From the NCBI RefSeq assembly GCF_009687845.1, contig NZ_BLAD01000073.1:1-64000 (forward strand): 64,000 bases of DNA. The letters are read 5' to 3'. Position 1 is the first letter of the stretch, and every line of letters starts with the position of its first letter. A program made the translations under genes and the position numbers. The DNA comes from Acrocarpospora corrugata. Its GTDB lineage: Bacteria; Actinomycetota; Actinomycetes; Streptosporangiales; Streptosporangiaceae. Positions 25,866 through 34,314 of this stretch are shown here, in pieces. The notes below the pieces were generated by a model. The model saw nothing but the letters and a program-made list of their open reading frames with translations. It ran no database searches and was not told the origin of the DNA.

Positions 25866-26124
25866 GCTGCTGTTCCAGCGCCTTCATCAGCTCGAAGACC
25901 TGCGCGGGAGGGATCCTGATCCGGCTGACGATCCGGGTGGGCACGCTCAGATACTGCGCGCCCGACGAGGGATCGTCGGCCAGCCCGGGCGGCCTGGTGA
26001 TCACCGCGAAATCCAGAACGAACCCATCCTGGGTGTGCCAGACCGAAGCGAAATTGGCGTACTGCCCGGCTTCGACCTCGGCCGAGATGCTCACCTCAAG
26101 GCGGCTCTCCGGCTCCTGATTCAA
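25828..26124 (-). CDS. DUF3467 family protein
   Basis: 98 aa, a small soluble protein of the DUF3467 family (YANFASVWHTQDGFVLDFAV, then SRIRIPPAQVFELMKALEQQL). The family is widespread and has no known biochemical role. The start is TTG at 26124: GGAGG lies at the right distance, and the nearer upstream ATG is out of frame. Convergent overlap of 38 bp with the MBL-fold gene. Confidence 0.88.
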   Translation of the reverse strand: MNQEPESRLEVSISAEVEAGQYANFASVWHTQDGFVLDFAVITRPPGLADDPSSGAQYLSVPTRIVSRIRIPPAQVFELMKALEQQLSAYESETGQKV

Positions 26125-26190
26125 TTCTCATCCCTCCGGTCGCTTCCATGGTGCCCTGACCGGAGGTTTCCCGCGCAGGGTGACACGGGC

Positions 26191-26814
26191 TCACTTGAGT
26201 ATCGACGGCAACGGCTGCCCGCCGCGCGCCTGAAGCATGCCCTTCATCAGGGTGATCTCCGCCGACTGGCCGTCCACGATGTGCTGCGCCATGGTCCTGA
26301 CCTCACTTCGGCTGCTCAGCTTGAGCAGGCCCCTGGCCATGTCCACGCCGCCCTCGTGGTGGCGGATCATGAGCTGCAGGAAGAGCACCGCCGACGCGTC
26401 GCCGGTGGCGGCCCGCAGCTTGGCGAGCTCCTCGGGGGAGGCCATGCCGGGCATCACGCCCGGCGGGCCGTCGTGCCCGTGCCCCGCCATCCAGGTCATC
26501 GGCGGCTGGGTTGAGCTCTGCGGGAGCCCCCACTGGTCCAGCCAGCCCATGAAAATTCCACGCTGGGTGCTCTGCGTGTTGATGATGTCGTACGCGAGGG
26601 TGCGCAGCTCCTGGTCCGTGCTCGCGTCCCTGGCCACGAACGACATGTCCACCGCCTGGGCGTGGTGAACGGCCATGTCACGGGAGAAACCCGCCTCGGG
26701 GGAGAGCTCACCGGGCGTGCCCGACCTGGAGAGGGTCACGACGATCAGGGTGGCCGCGACGAGGACGGCCACCACCCCGAGGATCGGGAAGAGACGGAAA
26801 GGAGGGCTGTTCAT
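26191..26814 (-). CDS. DUF305 family membrane-anchored protein
   Basis: 207 aa. One N-terminal membrane helix (LFPILGVVAVLVAATLIVV) is followed by two ferritin-like DUF305 repeats: FSRDMAVHHAQAVDMSFVA and LQLMIRHHEGGVDMARGLL, each with the HH motif. A His/Gly/Met-rich loop (MTWMAGHGHDGPPGVMPGM) sits between them. DUF305 proteins are often near copper-handling genes, and the His/Met content fits metal binding. Divergent from the DUF3105 gene with a 96-bp gap; the two are a common pair and probably work together at the membrane (inference). Confidence 0.92.
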   Translation of the reverse strand: MNSPPFRLFPILGVVAVLVAATLIVVTLSRSGTPGELSPEAGFSRDMAVHHAQAVDMSFVARDASTDQELRTLAYDIINTQSTQRGIFMGWLDQWGLPQSSTQPPMTWMAGHGHDGPPGVMPGMASPEELAKLRAATGDASAVLFLQLMIRHHEGGVDMARGLLKLSSRSEVRTMAQHIVDGQSAEITLMKGMLQARGGQPLPSILK

Positions 26815-26910
26815 CACTCTCAGGTTACTTGCGCGGGAGGATCAGTGAACCAAACGCCTAGCTATAACCACTATTCTCCATCCCAAATGTGATTGCGTGA
26901 TGGAGGGTCG

Positions 26911-27651
26911 ATGACCAAGGAAAAGGCGCAGGCACGGCGTGACCACCTGGCCCGCATGCGCGCCGAGCAGAAGCGCAAGGAACGCCGGATGGCGGTCCTG
27001 ATGTGGGGCATCGGCGGTCTCGTCATCGCAATCGTGGTGGGCGCGGTGGGCTTCTACATCGTCCGGGAGGAGATGAACAAGTCCGAGGTGGAGAAGGCGG
27101 CGGCCCAGGCCGAGGCCGCGATGGCGCCCAAGGTGAAGAACTTCAAGTACACCGGCTCCCAGCACACCGGCATCAAGGTGAAGTACGCGGAGAGCCCCCC
27201 GGTGGGCGGTGAGCACAATTCGGCCTGGCAGAACTGCGGCATCTACAGCGAGCCGATCAACAATGAGACGGCCGTGCACTCGATGGAGCACGGCGCGGTC
27301 TGGATCACCTACCAGCCCGACCTGCCCGAGCCGGACATCGCCAAGCTGCGCACCCTGGCGTCCTCGGACTACATGCTGCTCAGCCCGTACCCCGGCCTGA
27401 CGTCGAAGGTCGGGCTGTCGTCGTGGAACCACCAGCTGTTGGTGGACTCGGCGGACTCGCCGGACATCGCGGCGTTCATCCGGAAGTTCAAGCAGGGCCC
27501 GGACACGCCCGAGCGCGGCTCCCCCTGCACCGGCGGCGTCGACCAGACCGCCGCGGAGGCCGTGATCCCGGAGACCGCGCCGTCCGAGCAGCCGGCTCCG
27601 TCGGCGACGACCGGGACCGACGCGCCGGTCGCCACCCCGAGCGCGTCCTGA
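26911..27651 (+). CDS. DUF3105 family membrane-anchored protein
   Basis: 246 aa; ATG 26911 with GGAGGG upstream. A basic N-terminus is followed by a membrane helix ([19 protein letters not shown]), then the DUF3105 domain with [33 protein letters not shown] and [11 protein letters not shown], which includes conserved His/Cys residues suited to metal binding. A Pro/Thr/Ala-rich tail follows. Biochemical role unknown. Divergent partner of the DUF305 gene. Confidence 0.92.
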   Translation: MTKEKAQARRDHLARMRAEQKRKERRMAVLMWGIGGLVIAIVVGAVGFYIVREEMNKSEVEKAAAQAEAAMAPKVKNFKYTGSQHTGIKVKYAESPPVGGEHNSAWQNCGIYSEPINNETAVHSMEHGAVWITYQPDLPEPDIAKLRTLASSDYMLLSPYPGLTSKVGLSSWNHQLLVDSADSPDIAAFIRKFKQGPDTPERGSPCTGGVDQTAAEAVIPETAPSEQPAPSATTGTDAPVATPSAS

Positions 27652-27655
27652 CGGA

Positions 27656-28771
27656 TCAGCCGGGCAGTTCCCCCAGGGGCATCCACGCCAGCCCGTGCGC
27701 TTCGGCCACGGGCAGGTTGGTGAGGTGCCCCTGGTGCGTGTTGAGGCCGCGCGCCAGCGCCTCGTCCGCGGCCAGCGCGGCCCGCCAGCCCCGGTTCGCG
27801 ATCGCCAGCGCGTACGGCACGGTCACGTTGGTCAGCGCGTACGTGGAGGTGTGCGGGACCGCGCCCGGCATGTTGGCGACGCAGTAGAACACCGAGTCGT
27901 GCACCCGGTAGACCGGGTCGTCGTGGGTGGTCGGCCGGGAGTCCTCGAAACAGCCGCCCTGGTCGATGGAGATGTCCACCAGCACGGAGCCGCGCTTCAT
28001 CCGGCTCACCAGGTCGTTGCCGACCAGCTTCGGGGCCCGCGCCCCCGCCACCAGCACCGCGCCGATCACCAGATCCGCGTCCAGCACCGCCCGCTCCACC
28101 TCGTACGCGTTGGACGCGACCGTCTTCCCGTGCCCCCGGTAGATCATGTCGGCCTGCCGGAGCTTCTCCGCGTCCCGGTCCAGCAGCAGCACCTCGGCCT
28201 GCATGCCGAGCGCGATCGCCGCCGCGTTCATCCCGGACACCCCGGCCCCGATCACCACCACCTTCGCCGCGTACACGCCCGGCACGCCGCCCATCAGCAC
28301 GCCGCGCCCGCCGCCCTGCCGCATCAGGTGGTAGGCCCCGACCTGGGCCGCCAGCCGCCCGGCCACCTCCGACATCGGCGCAAGCAGCGGCAGCGCCCCG
28401 GAGGCGGTCTGCACCGTCTCGTAGGCGATCCCGGTCACGCCCGACTCCAGCATCGCCCGGGTGAGCCCCTCGGAGGCGGCCAGATGCAGGTAGGTGAACA
28501 GCACCTGCCCCTTCCGCATCCGCGGGTACTCGGCCGGCACGGGCTCCTTCACCTTGAGGATCAGGTCGCCCTCGGCCCACACCTCGTCCGCGCCGTCCAG
28601 CAGGGTGGCCCCGGCGGCGGCGAAGTCCGCGTCGGGGATGGCGGAGCCCGCGCCCGCGTCCCTCTCGATCAGGACCTGGTGGCCGTGGCGGACCAGCTCG
28701 TGCGCCCCGGCCGGGGTGAGCGCGACCCGGAACTCGTTGTTCTTGACCTCGCGTGGAACTCCGACCTTCAT
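27656..28771 (-). CDS. ald: Alanine dehydrogenase
   Basis: 371 aa, NAD-dependent oxidative deamination of L-alanine to pyruvate and ammonium. It starts with [18 protein letters not shown] and has the substrate Lys in ILKVKEP, the active-site His in TYLHLAAS, and the nucleotide loop [13 protein letters not shown]. The length equals the family standard. Convergent with DUF3105 (4-bp gap between stops). It has its own divergent promoter region of ~120 bp toward the SecD-like gene. Confidence 0.97.
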   Translation of the reverse strand: MKVGVPREVKNNEFRVALTPAGAHELVRHGHQVLIERDAGAGSAIPDADFAAAGATLLDGADEVWAEGDLILKVKEPVPAEYPRMRKGQVLFTYLHLAASEGLTRAMLESGVTGIAYETVQTASGALPLLAPMSEVAGRLAAQVGAYHLMRQGGGRGVLMGGVPGVYAAKVVVIGAGVSGMNAAAIALGMQAEVLLLDRDAEKLRQADMIYRGHGKTVASNAYEVERAVLDADLVIGAVLVAGARAPKLVGNDLVSRMKRGSVLVDISIDQGGCFEDSRPTTHDDPVYRVHDSVFYCVANMPGAVPHTSTYALTNVTVPYALAIANRGWRAALAADEALARGLNTHQGHLTNLPVAEAHGLAWMPLGELPG

Positions 28772-28894
28772 AACGGAGCTCTACCCCCCATACGGTGGGC
28801 AGCCGTGGGCAGTCTGCCAGGAGTTGGGATGGCTTGGTGACAGACTGTCATCTGATTACCGTGCGTTGGCAGACCTCGATAGGCTCTGCGGGCG

Positions 28895-29887
28895 ATGGTA
28901 GGGATCGAGGTCGGAATGTATGACACGCCGGTGCCGGGCGCGGCCGAACCGGCGCCTCAGGACGGCGCGGGGGGACCGGGCGGGCCGGGCGGGCCGGGCG
29001 GGCCGATGGGTCCGGGCGGGCCCGCGGGACCGGGCGTTCCCGGGCCGCCGCAGGCGACAAAACGCACCACCGTGGCGCTGACCGTCGCGCTGGTCCTGGT
29101 GGTGGTGATGAGCGGGGTGCTGGCCACGGTCGCGGTGCTGATGACCCGCAATCCGGACGCGCCGCCGCTGTCCAGCACCACGCTGCGCCGCCTGGCCACG
29201 CCGATGCACTTCGCGCCGGTGGTCGGGGTCATGCCGGGGCCGTGCGCGGGCGCGGAGGCGGTGCCCGACGACACGGGGGCGCAGTGCTACCAGCTGGCGC
29301 CCGGGGTAACTGTCGCGGTGGTGCAGAAGATCGAGTCGGTCGCCGAGGACGACGGCACCTACGCGGTCCGGGTGGTGCTCGCGCCGGACAGCCGCGACCA
29401 GATCGCCGACCTGACCAGGGAGACGGTCGAGCAGCAGCTGGCCATCGTGGTGTCCGACAAGGTGGTGGCCGCCCCCCGGGTGGCGCAGGAGATCACCGGG
29501 GACAGCCTGAGCATCGCCGGGTTCACCCAGCCGGAGGCCGTGGCCGTGCTGGCCCGCCTGAGCGGCCCCGCGGGCGCATCGCCGCCCCCGGCGCAGCCCC
29601 CCGGCGCGGTGACACCCCCGCCCGTCACCGACCCCGCCGCGAGCAATCCCGCCCCGATCGACTCGCTGGCCCCCAACCCGCTCCCGTCCAGCCCCGTGAC
29701 CAACGGCACCGCCCCGGCCGCGACGACCGGCGGAAACGGCGGCACGGGCGCGATGACCAGGTACGCCAGCTGCCAGGAGGCCATCGCGGCGGGCGGCGGC
29801 CCGTACCACAAGGGCACCCACCCGCAGTACGCGTGGTACGTCGACAAGGACGCCGACGGCATCGCCTGCGACCCGGACGACCTCTAA
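28895..29887 (+). CDS. Membrane protein with SecD-like P1 region and C-terminal Excalibur domain
   Basis: 330 aa; ATG at 28895 or 28916. A Gly/Pro-rich collagen-like stretch (about residues 30-55, GGP triplets) precedes a membrane helix (LTVALVLVVVMSGVLATVAV). Residues ~130-225 resemble part of the SecD periplasmic domain: VEQQLAIVVSDKVVAAPRV, EITGDSLSIAGFTQPEA, with the same spacing to VLARL. A Pro/Ala linker leads to a C-terminal Excalibur domain: YASCQEAIAAGG, then WYVDKDADGIACDPDD (Cys pair and calcium-type DxDxDG). No transport helices follow, so it is not SecD. The stop overlaps the convergent xanthine dehydrogenase-like gene by 4 bp. Confidence 0.75.
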   Translation: MVGIEVGMYDTPVPGAAEPAPQDGAGGPGGPGGPGGPMGPGGPAGPGVPGPPQATKRTTVALTVALVLVVVMSGVLATVAVLMTRNPDAPPLSSTTLRRLATPMHFAPVVGVMPGPCAGAEAVPDDTGAQCYQLAPGVTVAVVQKIESVAEDDGTYAVRVVLAPDSRDQIADLTRETVEQQLAIVVSDKVVAAPRVAQEITGDSLSIAGFTQPEAVAVLARLSGPAGASPPPAQPPGAVTPPPVTDPAASNPAPIDSLAPNPLPSSPVTNGTAPAATTGGNGGTGAMTRYASCQEAIAAGGGPYHKGTHPQYAWYVDKDADGIACDPDDL

Positions 29888-32103
29888 CCGGCGAGCGCGG
29901 AACCGGCCAGGGCGATGTCGTCCGGCCGGATCGGCACCCGCGCCAGGGCGAGCCCGGTGGCGTTCCGCACCGCGGCGGCGATGGCCGGCGTGGACGACAG
30001 CGTCGGCGGCTCACCGGCGCCCCGCAACCCGTACGGCGCGTGCGGATCCGGGTTCTCCAGGATGGACAGCCGCATCGGCGGCATATCCAGAATCGTCGGA
30101 ATCAAATAGTCGGTGAACGACGGGTTCAGCACCTTCCCGTCCCGGACCTGGATCTCCTCCATCAGCGCCAGCCCCAGCCCCTGCGCCGTCCCCCCGTGGA
30201 TCTGCCCCTCCAGCGCCAGCGGATTCATGATCCGCCCCACGTCCTGCACCGCCGCCAGCTCCACCACCTTGACCAGGCCCAGCTCCACGTCCACGTCCAC
30301 CACCGCGCGGTGCACGCACAGCGCCAGCTGGGTGTGCGAGTCGCCCTGCCCGGTCACCGGGTCCATCGGGAAGGTGGGCCGGTGCCGGTACTCCCTGGTC
30401 TCCTCGACCGGCCCGGCCGCCAGCACCTCCGCCAGCGAGGCGCCGCCCGCCCGCAGCTTGTCCAGCCGCTCCCTGACCGCTTCACAGGCCGCCTTGACCG
30501 CGCCCCCGGTCACGTACGACTGCCGCGACGCCGACGAGGAGCCGGCCGAGCCCACCGTGGTGTCGGCCGGCACGATCGTCACCCGGTCGATGCCCAGCTC
30601 GGTCCTGGCGATCTGACTCTTGACCATGATCAGCCCCTGGCCGACCTCGGCCGCCGCCGTGTGCACCAGCACGTGCGGCTCGCCGCCGAGCAGCTCGACC
30701 CGGACCCGGGCGGTGGAGTAGTCGTCGAACCCCTCGGAGAAGCAGATGTTCTTGATCCCGACCCCGTAGCCGATGCCCCGGCGCACGCCCTCGCCGTGCG
30801 TGGTCTGGGCCACCCCGCCGGGCAGCGCGCGCAGATCGGTCGAGCCGGGCCCCGGCAGCGGCATCGCGGCCAGTTCGCGCAGCATCCCGGCCAGCGGCGC
30901 CGGCGTGTCCACCACCTGGCCGGTGGCCAGCCTGGAGCCCTGGGAGACCGCGTTCCTGATCCGGATCTCGACGGGGGAGAGCCCGCACGCCTCGGCCAGC
31001 CGGTCCATCTGCGACTCGTACGCGAAGCAGGCCTGGACCGCGCCGAAGCCGCGCATCGCCCCGCAGGGCGGATTGTTGGTGTAGGTCCCGTACGCGTCGA
31101 TCCAGACGTTGTCCACCTCGTACGGGCCGACCCCCAGCGAAGCCGCGTTGCCGACCACGGCGGGGGAGGAGGAGGTGTAGGCGCCGCCGTCCAGGACGAT
31201 CTCGGCCCGGACGTACACCAGCATGCCGTCGGCGGTGGCACCGTGCTCGTAGCGCATCCAGGCCGGGTGCCGGTGCACGTGGCCGAAGAAGGACTCCTCC
31301 CGGCCGTACACGATCTTGATGGGCTTGCCGGTGCGCAGGGCCAGCATCGAGGCGTGGATCTGCATGGACAGGTCCTCGCGGGCGCCGAACGCGCCGCCGA
31401 CCCCGGCCAGGGTGAGGCGGACCTTCTCCTTCGGCAGGCCGAGGCAGGGCGCGACCTGGTCCTGGTCGACGTGCAGCCACTGGGTGGCGACGTAGAGATC
31501 CACGCCGCCGTCCTCGGCGGGCACGGCCAGGCCGGACTCCGGGCCCAGGAAGGCCTGGTCCTGCATGCCGACCTCGTACTCGGCGGTCACCACCACGTCG
31601 GCGGTGAACCGGTCGCCGACCCGGACCGGCTGGTGCCTGACCACGTTGCCGTGCGGGTTCACCTGCGGGCAGGCCGGGTCGAAGGCGGCCTGGCGCGGGT
31701 CGGTGACCGCCTCCCGCAGCTCGTAGCCGACCACGATGGCGTCGGCGGCCCTGCGGGCGGTCTCCGGGTGGTCGGCGGCCACCAGGGCCACCGGCTCGCC
31801 CTGGTAGCGCACCTGGTCGATGGCGAGCACCGGCTGGTCCTTGTGCTCCAGGCCGTAGAACTTGACGCCGGGGACGTCCTGGTGGGTGAGCACGGCGAAG
31901 ACGCCGGGCATGGCCAGCGCAGGGCCGACGTCGATCGACCTGATCCAGGCCGACGGGTGCGGGCTGCGCAGGGTGGCGCCCCAGAGCATGCCGTCCAGCC
32001 ACAGGTCGGAGGAGTAGGCGAACTCACCGGTGACCTTCAGCGTCCCGTCCGGACGCAGCAGGCTCTGGCCGACGCCCTGGACTTGCCCGGTGGCGATACT
32101 CAT
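29884..32103 (-). CDS. Xanthine dehydrogenase-family molybdopterin-binding subunit
   Basis: 739-aa large subunit of a molybdenum hydroxylase (xanthine dehydrogenase/PucD-like). N-terminal LKVTGEFAYSSDL and FAVLTHQDVPG are followed by GVGGAFGAREDLSMQIHA, GAMRGFGAVQACFAYESQMD, EVGQGLIMVKSQIA and the active-site Glu region GLRGAGEPPTLSSTPAIAAA near the C-terminus. The FAD- and [2Fe-2S]-subunits the enzyme normally needs are not adjacent in the window. Divergent from a PucR regulator 107 bp away, which suggests purine-linked or similar regulation (inference). ATG at 32103. Confidence 0.92.
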   Translation of the reverse strand: MSIATGQVQGVGQSLLRPDGTLKVTGEFAYSSDLWLDGMLWGATLRSPHPSAWIRSIDVGPALAMPGVFAVLTHQDVPGVKFYGLEHKDQPVLAIDQVRYQGEPVALVAADHPETARRAADAIVVGYELREAVTDPRQAAFDPACPQVNPHGNVVRHQPVRVGDRFTADVVVTAEYEVGMQDQAFLGPESGLAVPAEDGGVDLYVATQWLHVDQDQVAPCLGLPKEKVRLTLAGVGGAFGAREDLSMQIHASMLALRTGKPIKIVYGREESFFGHVHRHPAWMRYEHGATADGMLVYVRAEIVLDGGAYTSSSPAVVGNAASLGVGPYEVDNVWIDAYGTYTNNPPCGAMRGFGAVQACFAYESQMDRLAEACGLSPVEIRIRNAVSQGSRLATGQVVDTPAPLAGMLRELAAMPLPGPGSTDLRALPGGVAQTTHGEGVRRGIGYGVGIKNICFSEGFDDYSTARVRVELLGGEPHVLVHTAAAEVGQGLIMVKSQIARTELGIDRVTIVPADTTVGSAGSSSASRQSYVTGGAVKAACEAVRERLDKLRAGGASLAEVLAAGPVEETREYRHRPTFPMDPVTGQGDSHTQLALCVHRAVVDVDVELGLVKVVELAAVQDVGRIMNPLALEGQIHGGTAQGLGLALMEEIQVRDGKVLNPSFTDYLIPTILDMPPMRLSILENPDPHAPYGLRGAGEPPTLSSTPAIAAAVRNATGLALARVPIRPDDIALAGSALAG

Positions 32104-32210
32104 GAGCCGAGTACATCAGCCCAGCTCACGGACGGCCTAGTGGCGTCGCCATGAAACGCGGGGAGGCCCGGCGCGAGCGCCTTGTAGATTCGTCCAAATA
32201 GTCTGGGCGC

Positions 32211-33689
32211 GTGCTGATACGCGATCTGCTCGCGCTCGACGAACTGCGGCTCATCCTGCTCACCGGGGAGACCCAGGCCGAGATCACCGGCGCGCTCATC
32301 ACCGACCTGCCCGACCCCGCCCGATACCTGGCCGGCGGCGAGCTCGTGCTCACCGGGATGATGTGGCGGCAGGACCCCGCCGACTCGCGGCGGTTCGTCG
32401 ACATCCTGGTCCGCGGCCGTGTCTCCGCGCTGGCCGCAGGGGACGCCCGGCTCGGCCACATCCCCGCCGACCTGCTGGACGCCTGCCGGGAGCGCGGCCT
32501 GCCGCTGATCGAGGTGCCGATCGAGGTGTCCTTCGGCGCGGTCACCGAGGCCGTCACCCGCCGCCTGGCCGGCGCGCAGGCCGGCGACCTGCGCCGCGCG
32601 CTCGGGCGGCACCGGCGGATCGTGGCGGCCGTGGCCGAGGGCGCGGGGCTGACCGAGCTGTGCGAGCTGATGTCGGCCGAACTCGGCGTCGCGGGCGCGG
32701 TCATCTCGGCCGCGGGGACGATCATCGCCGGGTCCCTGCCGGTCGCCGACGCCGGGCGGCTGGCCCGGGAGTTCCTCGGTGCGGTACGGCTGCCGCTGGT
32801 GACCGCGGGGCCGTACACGATCTTCGCGGTGGACCGGGCGCACCGGGCCGCCGGCTGGGCGCTGGTCTGCGGCGGCGACCTCGACCCGGAGATCGGCTAC
32901 GAGCTGGCCTCGTGCGTGGCGCTGGCGCGGACCCGGATGGAGGGGGGCCGCCGGGTCGAGCGTCGGCTGGCAGAACAACTCATCGCGCTCGCCACCGCCG
33001 GGACCGCCGACCGGTCGGAGCTGTCGGCCCGGCTGCGCACCTGCGGCATCGACGCGGGGGAGCCGTACGCGGTGGTGTCGGCCAGTGTGCGCGAGCAGGG
33101 CGTGGATCCGGCCGTGCTGGGCGGGCAGGTGGTGGAGGAGCTGATGGACCGCCGGGTGGTCGCCGCCGCGGCGGCCGATGGCGCGATCGCGCTGGTGCCG
33201 CTCCGGGAGGGGACCGCCGACGAGGTGGCGGCCATGCTGAAGGCCCGGGTGGCCGCGCTGCCGGGGGTGGCGGTGGCGATCGGGGTGAGTGCCGCGCTGA
33301 CCGGGTCGGCGGCCGTGCGCGGGGGTGTCGAGGAGGCCGGGCACGCGCGCCGGATGGCGGAGGCGCGGGGTGGCGGAGTGGTCACCAGCGCGGAGATCTA
33401 TACGCACGCGCTGTTGCTGGCGACCGTTCCCGGTGACGTTCGCAGATCATTTTCCGAACGGCTGCTGGCGCCGCTCTTCGCGTACGACAGAAAACATCAG
33501 GCGGATCTTGTCCGTACCCTCGGGACTTTTCTTGATTGTGCAGGTTCCTGGAACACTTGCGCCGAGCATCTGCACGTGCATGTGAACACGGTGCGATATC
33601 GCATTCGGCGGGTCGAGGAATTGACGGGAAAAGATCTCTCCGCGATGGCAGATCGAGTAGACCTTTATCTCGCGCTCCGGGCGTCCTGA
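32211..33689 (+). CDS. PucR-family transcriptional regulator
   Basis: 492 aa; GTG 32211. The N-terminal PucR domain (about residues 1-125) has RDLLALDELRLILLTGE and RYLAGGELVLTGMMW. A central GGDEF-like/CdaR region follows. The C-terminal HTH_30 domain has LVRTLGTFLDCAGSWNTCAEHLHVHVNTVRYRI followed by RVEELTGKDLS. In Bacillus PucR controls purine catabolism; here it is divergent from the molybdenum hydroxylase subunit, so it most likely regulates that gene. Base composition drops in GC over the last ~250 bp. A strong hairpin lies 77 bp downstream. Confidence 0.93.
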   Translation: MLIRDLLALDELRLILLTGETQAEITGALITDLPDPARYLAGGELVLTGMMWRQDPADSRRFVDILVRGRVSALAAGDARLGHIPADLLDACRERGLPLIEVPIEVSFGAVTEAVTRRLAGAQAGDLRRALGRHRRIVAAVAEGAGLTELCELMSAELGVAGAVISAAGTIIAGSLPVADAGRLAREFLGAVRLPLVTAGPYTIFAVDRAHRAAGWALVCGGDLDPEIGYELASCVALARTRMEGGRRVERRLAEQLIALATAGTADRSELSARLRTCGIDAGEPYAVVSASVREQGVDPAVLGGQVVEELMDRRVVAAAAADGAIALVPLREGTADEVAAMLKARVAALPGVAVAIGVSAALTGSAAVRGGVEEAGHARRMAEARGGGVVTSAEIYTHALLLATVPGDVRRSFSERLLAPLFAYDRKHQADLVRTLGTFLDCAGSWNTCAEHLHVHVNTVRYRIRRVEELTGKDLSAMADRVDLYLALRAS

Positions 33690-33765
33690 ATTCGATTTTC
33701 TCGATCATGTCACGCGGTGTGCCCGGTTGGTGACAAGATGTGGTGGGGCTTCCTGACAACAGTCA

Positions 33766-33801
33766 GGCGGCGCTCTCTGGAAGATTCCAGAAAGCGCCGC
33801 C
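33766..33801. terminator. Strong 16-bp stem hairpin downstream of the PucR-type gene
   Basis: Arms at 33766-33781 (GGCGGCGCTCTCTGGA) and 33786-33801 pair at 15 of 16 positions around a 4-base AGAT loop. A smaller perfect hairpin (33752-33767) directly precedes it. No T-run follows, as is usual for actinobacterial terminators. Position 77 bp after the regulator stop suggests transcription termination. Confidence 0.7.
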
Positions 33802-33995
33802 ACAATGGAGCCGACTACCTTGTCAAGCTGGTCCGAAAGGGGGTGGCCGCGGAGTGAACCCTCTTGGCGAGAGATGCGGCCGGGCCCTGCTCGGCCCGCG
33901 GGTTCAGGTCGGCCTTCGGCCGCCGCGCTCTAGGCGGCCATCGGTCAACCACAACCCTTCACGTTTACACATGTCCGGCGCAGGTGCCGCGCCGG

Positions 33996-34011
33996 TGTCC
34001 GGAACCGGACA
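33996..34011. promoter_or_regulatory. Perfect inverted repeat TGTCCGG-AA-CCGGACA
   Basis: 7-bp arms separated by AA, in the convergent gap between the PucR-type and peptide genes. It could be a protein-binding site or a small hairpin; nothing in the sequence decides. Confidence 0.4.
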
Positions 34012-34104
34012 ACACGCTTCCCTCCTCGCGGAGGTCCGTGATCTTGCCTTGCCCCTGGATGTGCCTGTGAGCTGCCTCTGAACACACCAAGTCTTGCCGT
34101 CTTC

Positions 34105-34119
34105 ACACGCTGAGCGTGT
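34105..34119 (-). terminator. Short hairpin after the peptide gene
   Basis: ACACGC-TGA-GCGTGT, 6-bp arms, starting 6 bases after the stop of the 43-codon gene on the minus strand. Probable terminator, weaker than the one at 33766-33801. Confidence 0.4.
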
Positions 34120-34125
34120 AACGAA

Positions 34126-34257
34126 TCAGCAGCAGTAGATGTACTGCGGCTGCGGTCGTGAAGACGGGGCGGCGCCTGCGGTCGTAGCATTTGACGCAAC
34201 AGCCACTCCGGCTGTGATCAATACAGCTAAGACAGAGACGGCGAGGCGGCGTTTCAT
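34126..34257 (-). CDS. 43-aa secreted peptide precursor, candidate signal peptide pheromone
   Basis: ATG 34257, with GGGAG about 9 bases upstream; stop at 34126. The N-terminus MKRR is followed by a hydrophobic core LAVSVLAVLITAGVAVA and Ala-rich cleavage sites (AVA|SNA or AGAA|PSS), so it should be exported by Sec. The predicted mature tail is short, ending SSRPQPQYIYCC, with a Cys-Cys terminus. It is divergent from an XRE-TPR regulator, with only 57 bp between the starts, which is the arrangement of peptide-pheromone/receptor pairs. Alternatives are a small metal-binding peptide (Cys-Cys near CopC) or a lanthipeptide-like product, but no modification enzymes are near. Confidence 0.72.
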   Translation of the reverse strand: MKRRLAVSVLAVLITAGVAVASNATTAGAAPSSRPQPQYIYCC

Positions 34258-34314
34258 GGGGGGTACTCCCGTCGGTGTTTGGTTGTGGGGCCTACATCTT
34301 CTCAAGGGGTGCAT

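Larger units (their letters stand above)
33690..34125. other. Intergenic region between pucR-like and peptide genes
   Basis: 436 bp without a convincing gene. Short frames here have poor codon use and no ribosome sites. It holds four inverted repeats, listed separately where strong: 33752-33767 (CCTGAC/GTCAGG), 33766-33801, 33996-34011 and 34105-34119. Local GC is lower and patchy compared with neighbours. A structured RNA cannot be excluded. Confidence 0.6.

Noticed and set aside
29242-32154. 970-codon plus-strand frame opposite the molybdenum hydroxylase
   Set aside because: Antisense shadow with Arg/His/Gln-rich sequence and no recognisable domain.
33740-34081. Short plus-strand ORFs in the gap before the peptide gene
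   Set aside because: They run through hairpins, have no ribosome sites and codon use unlike neighbours.
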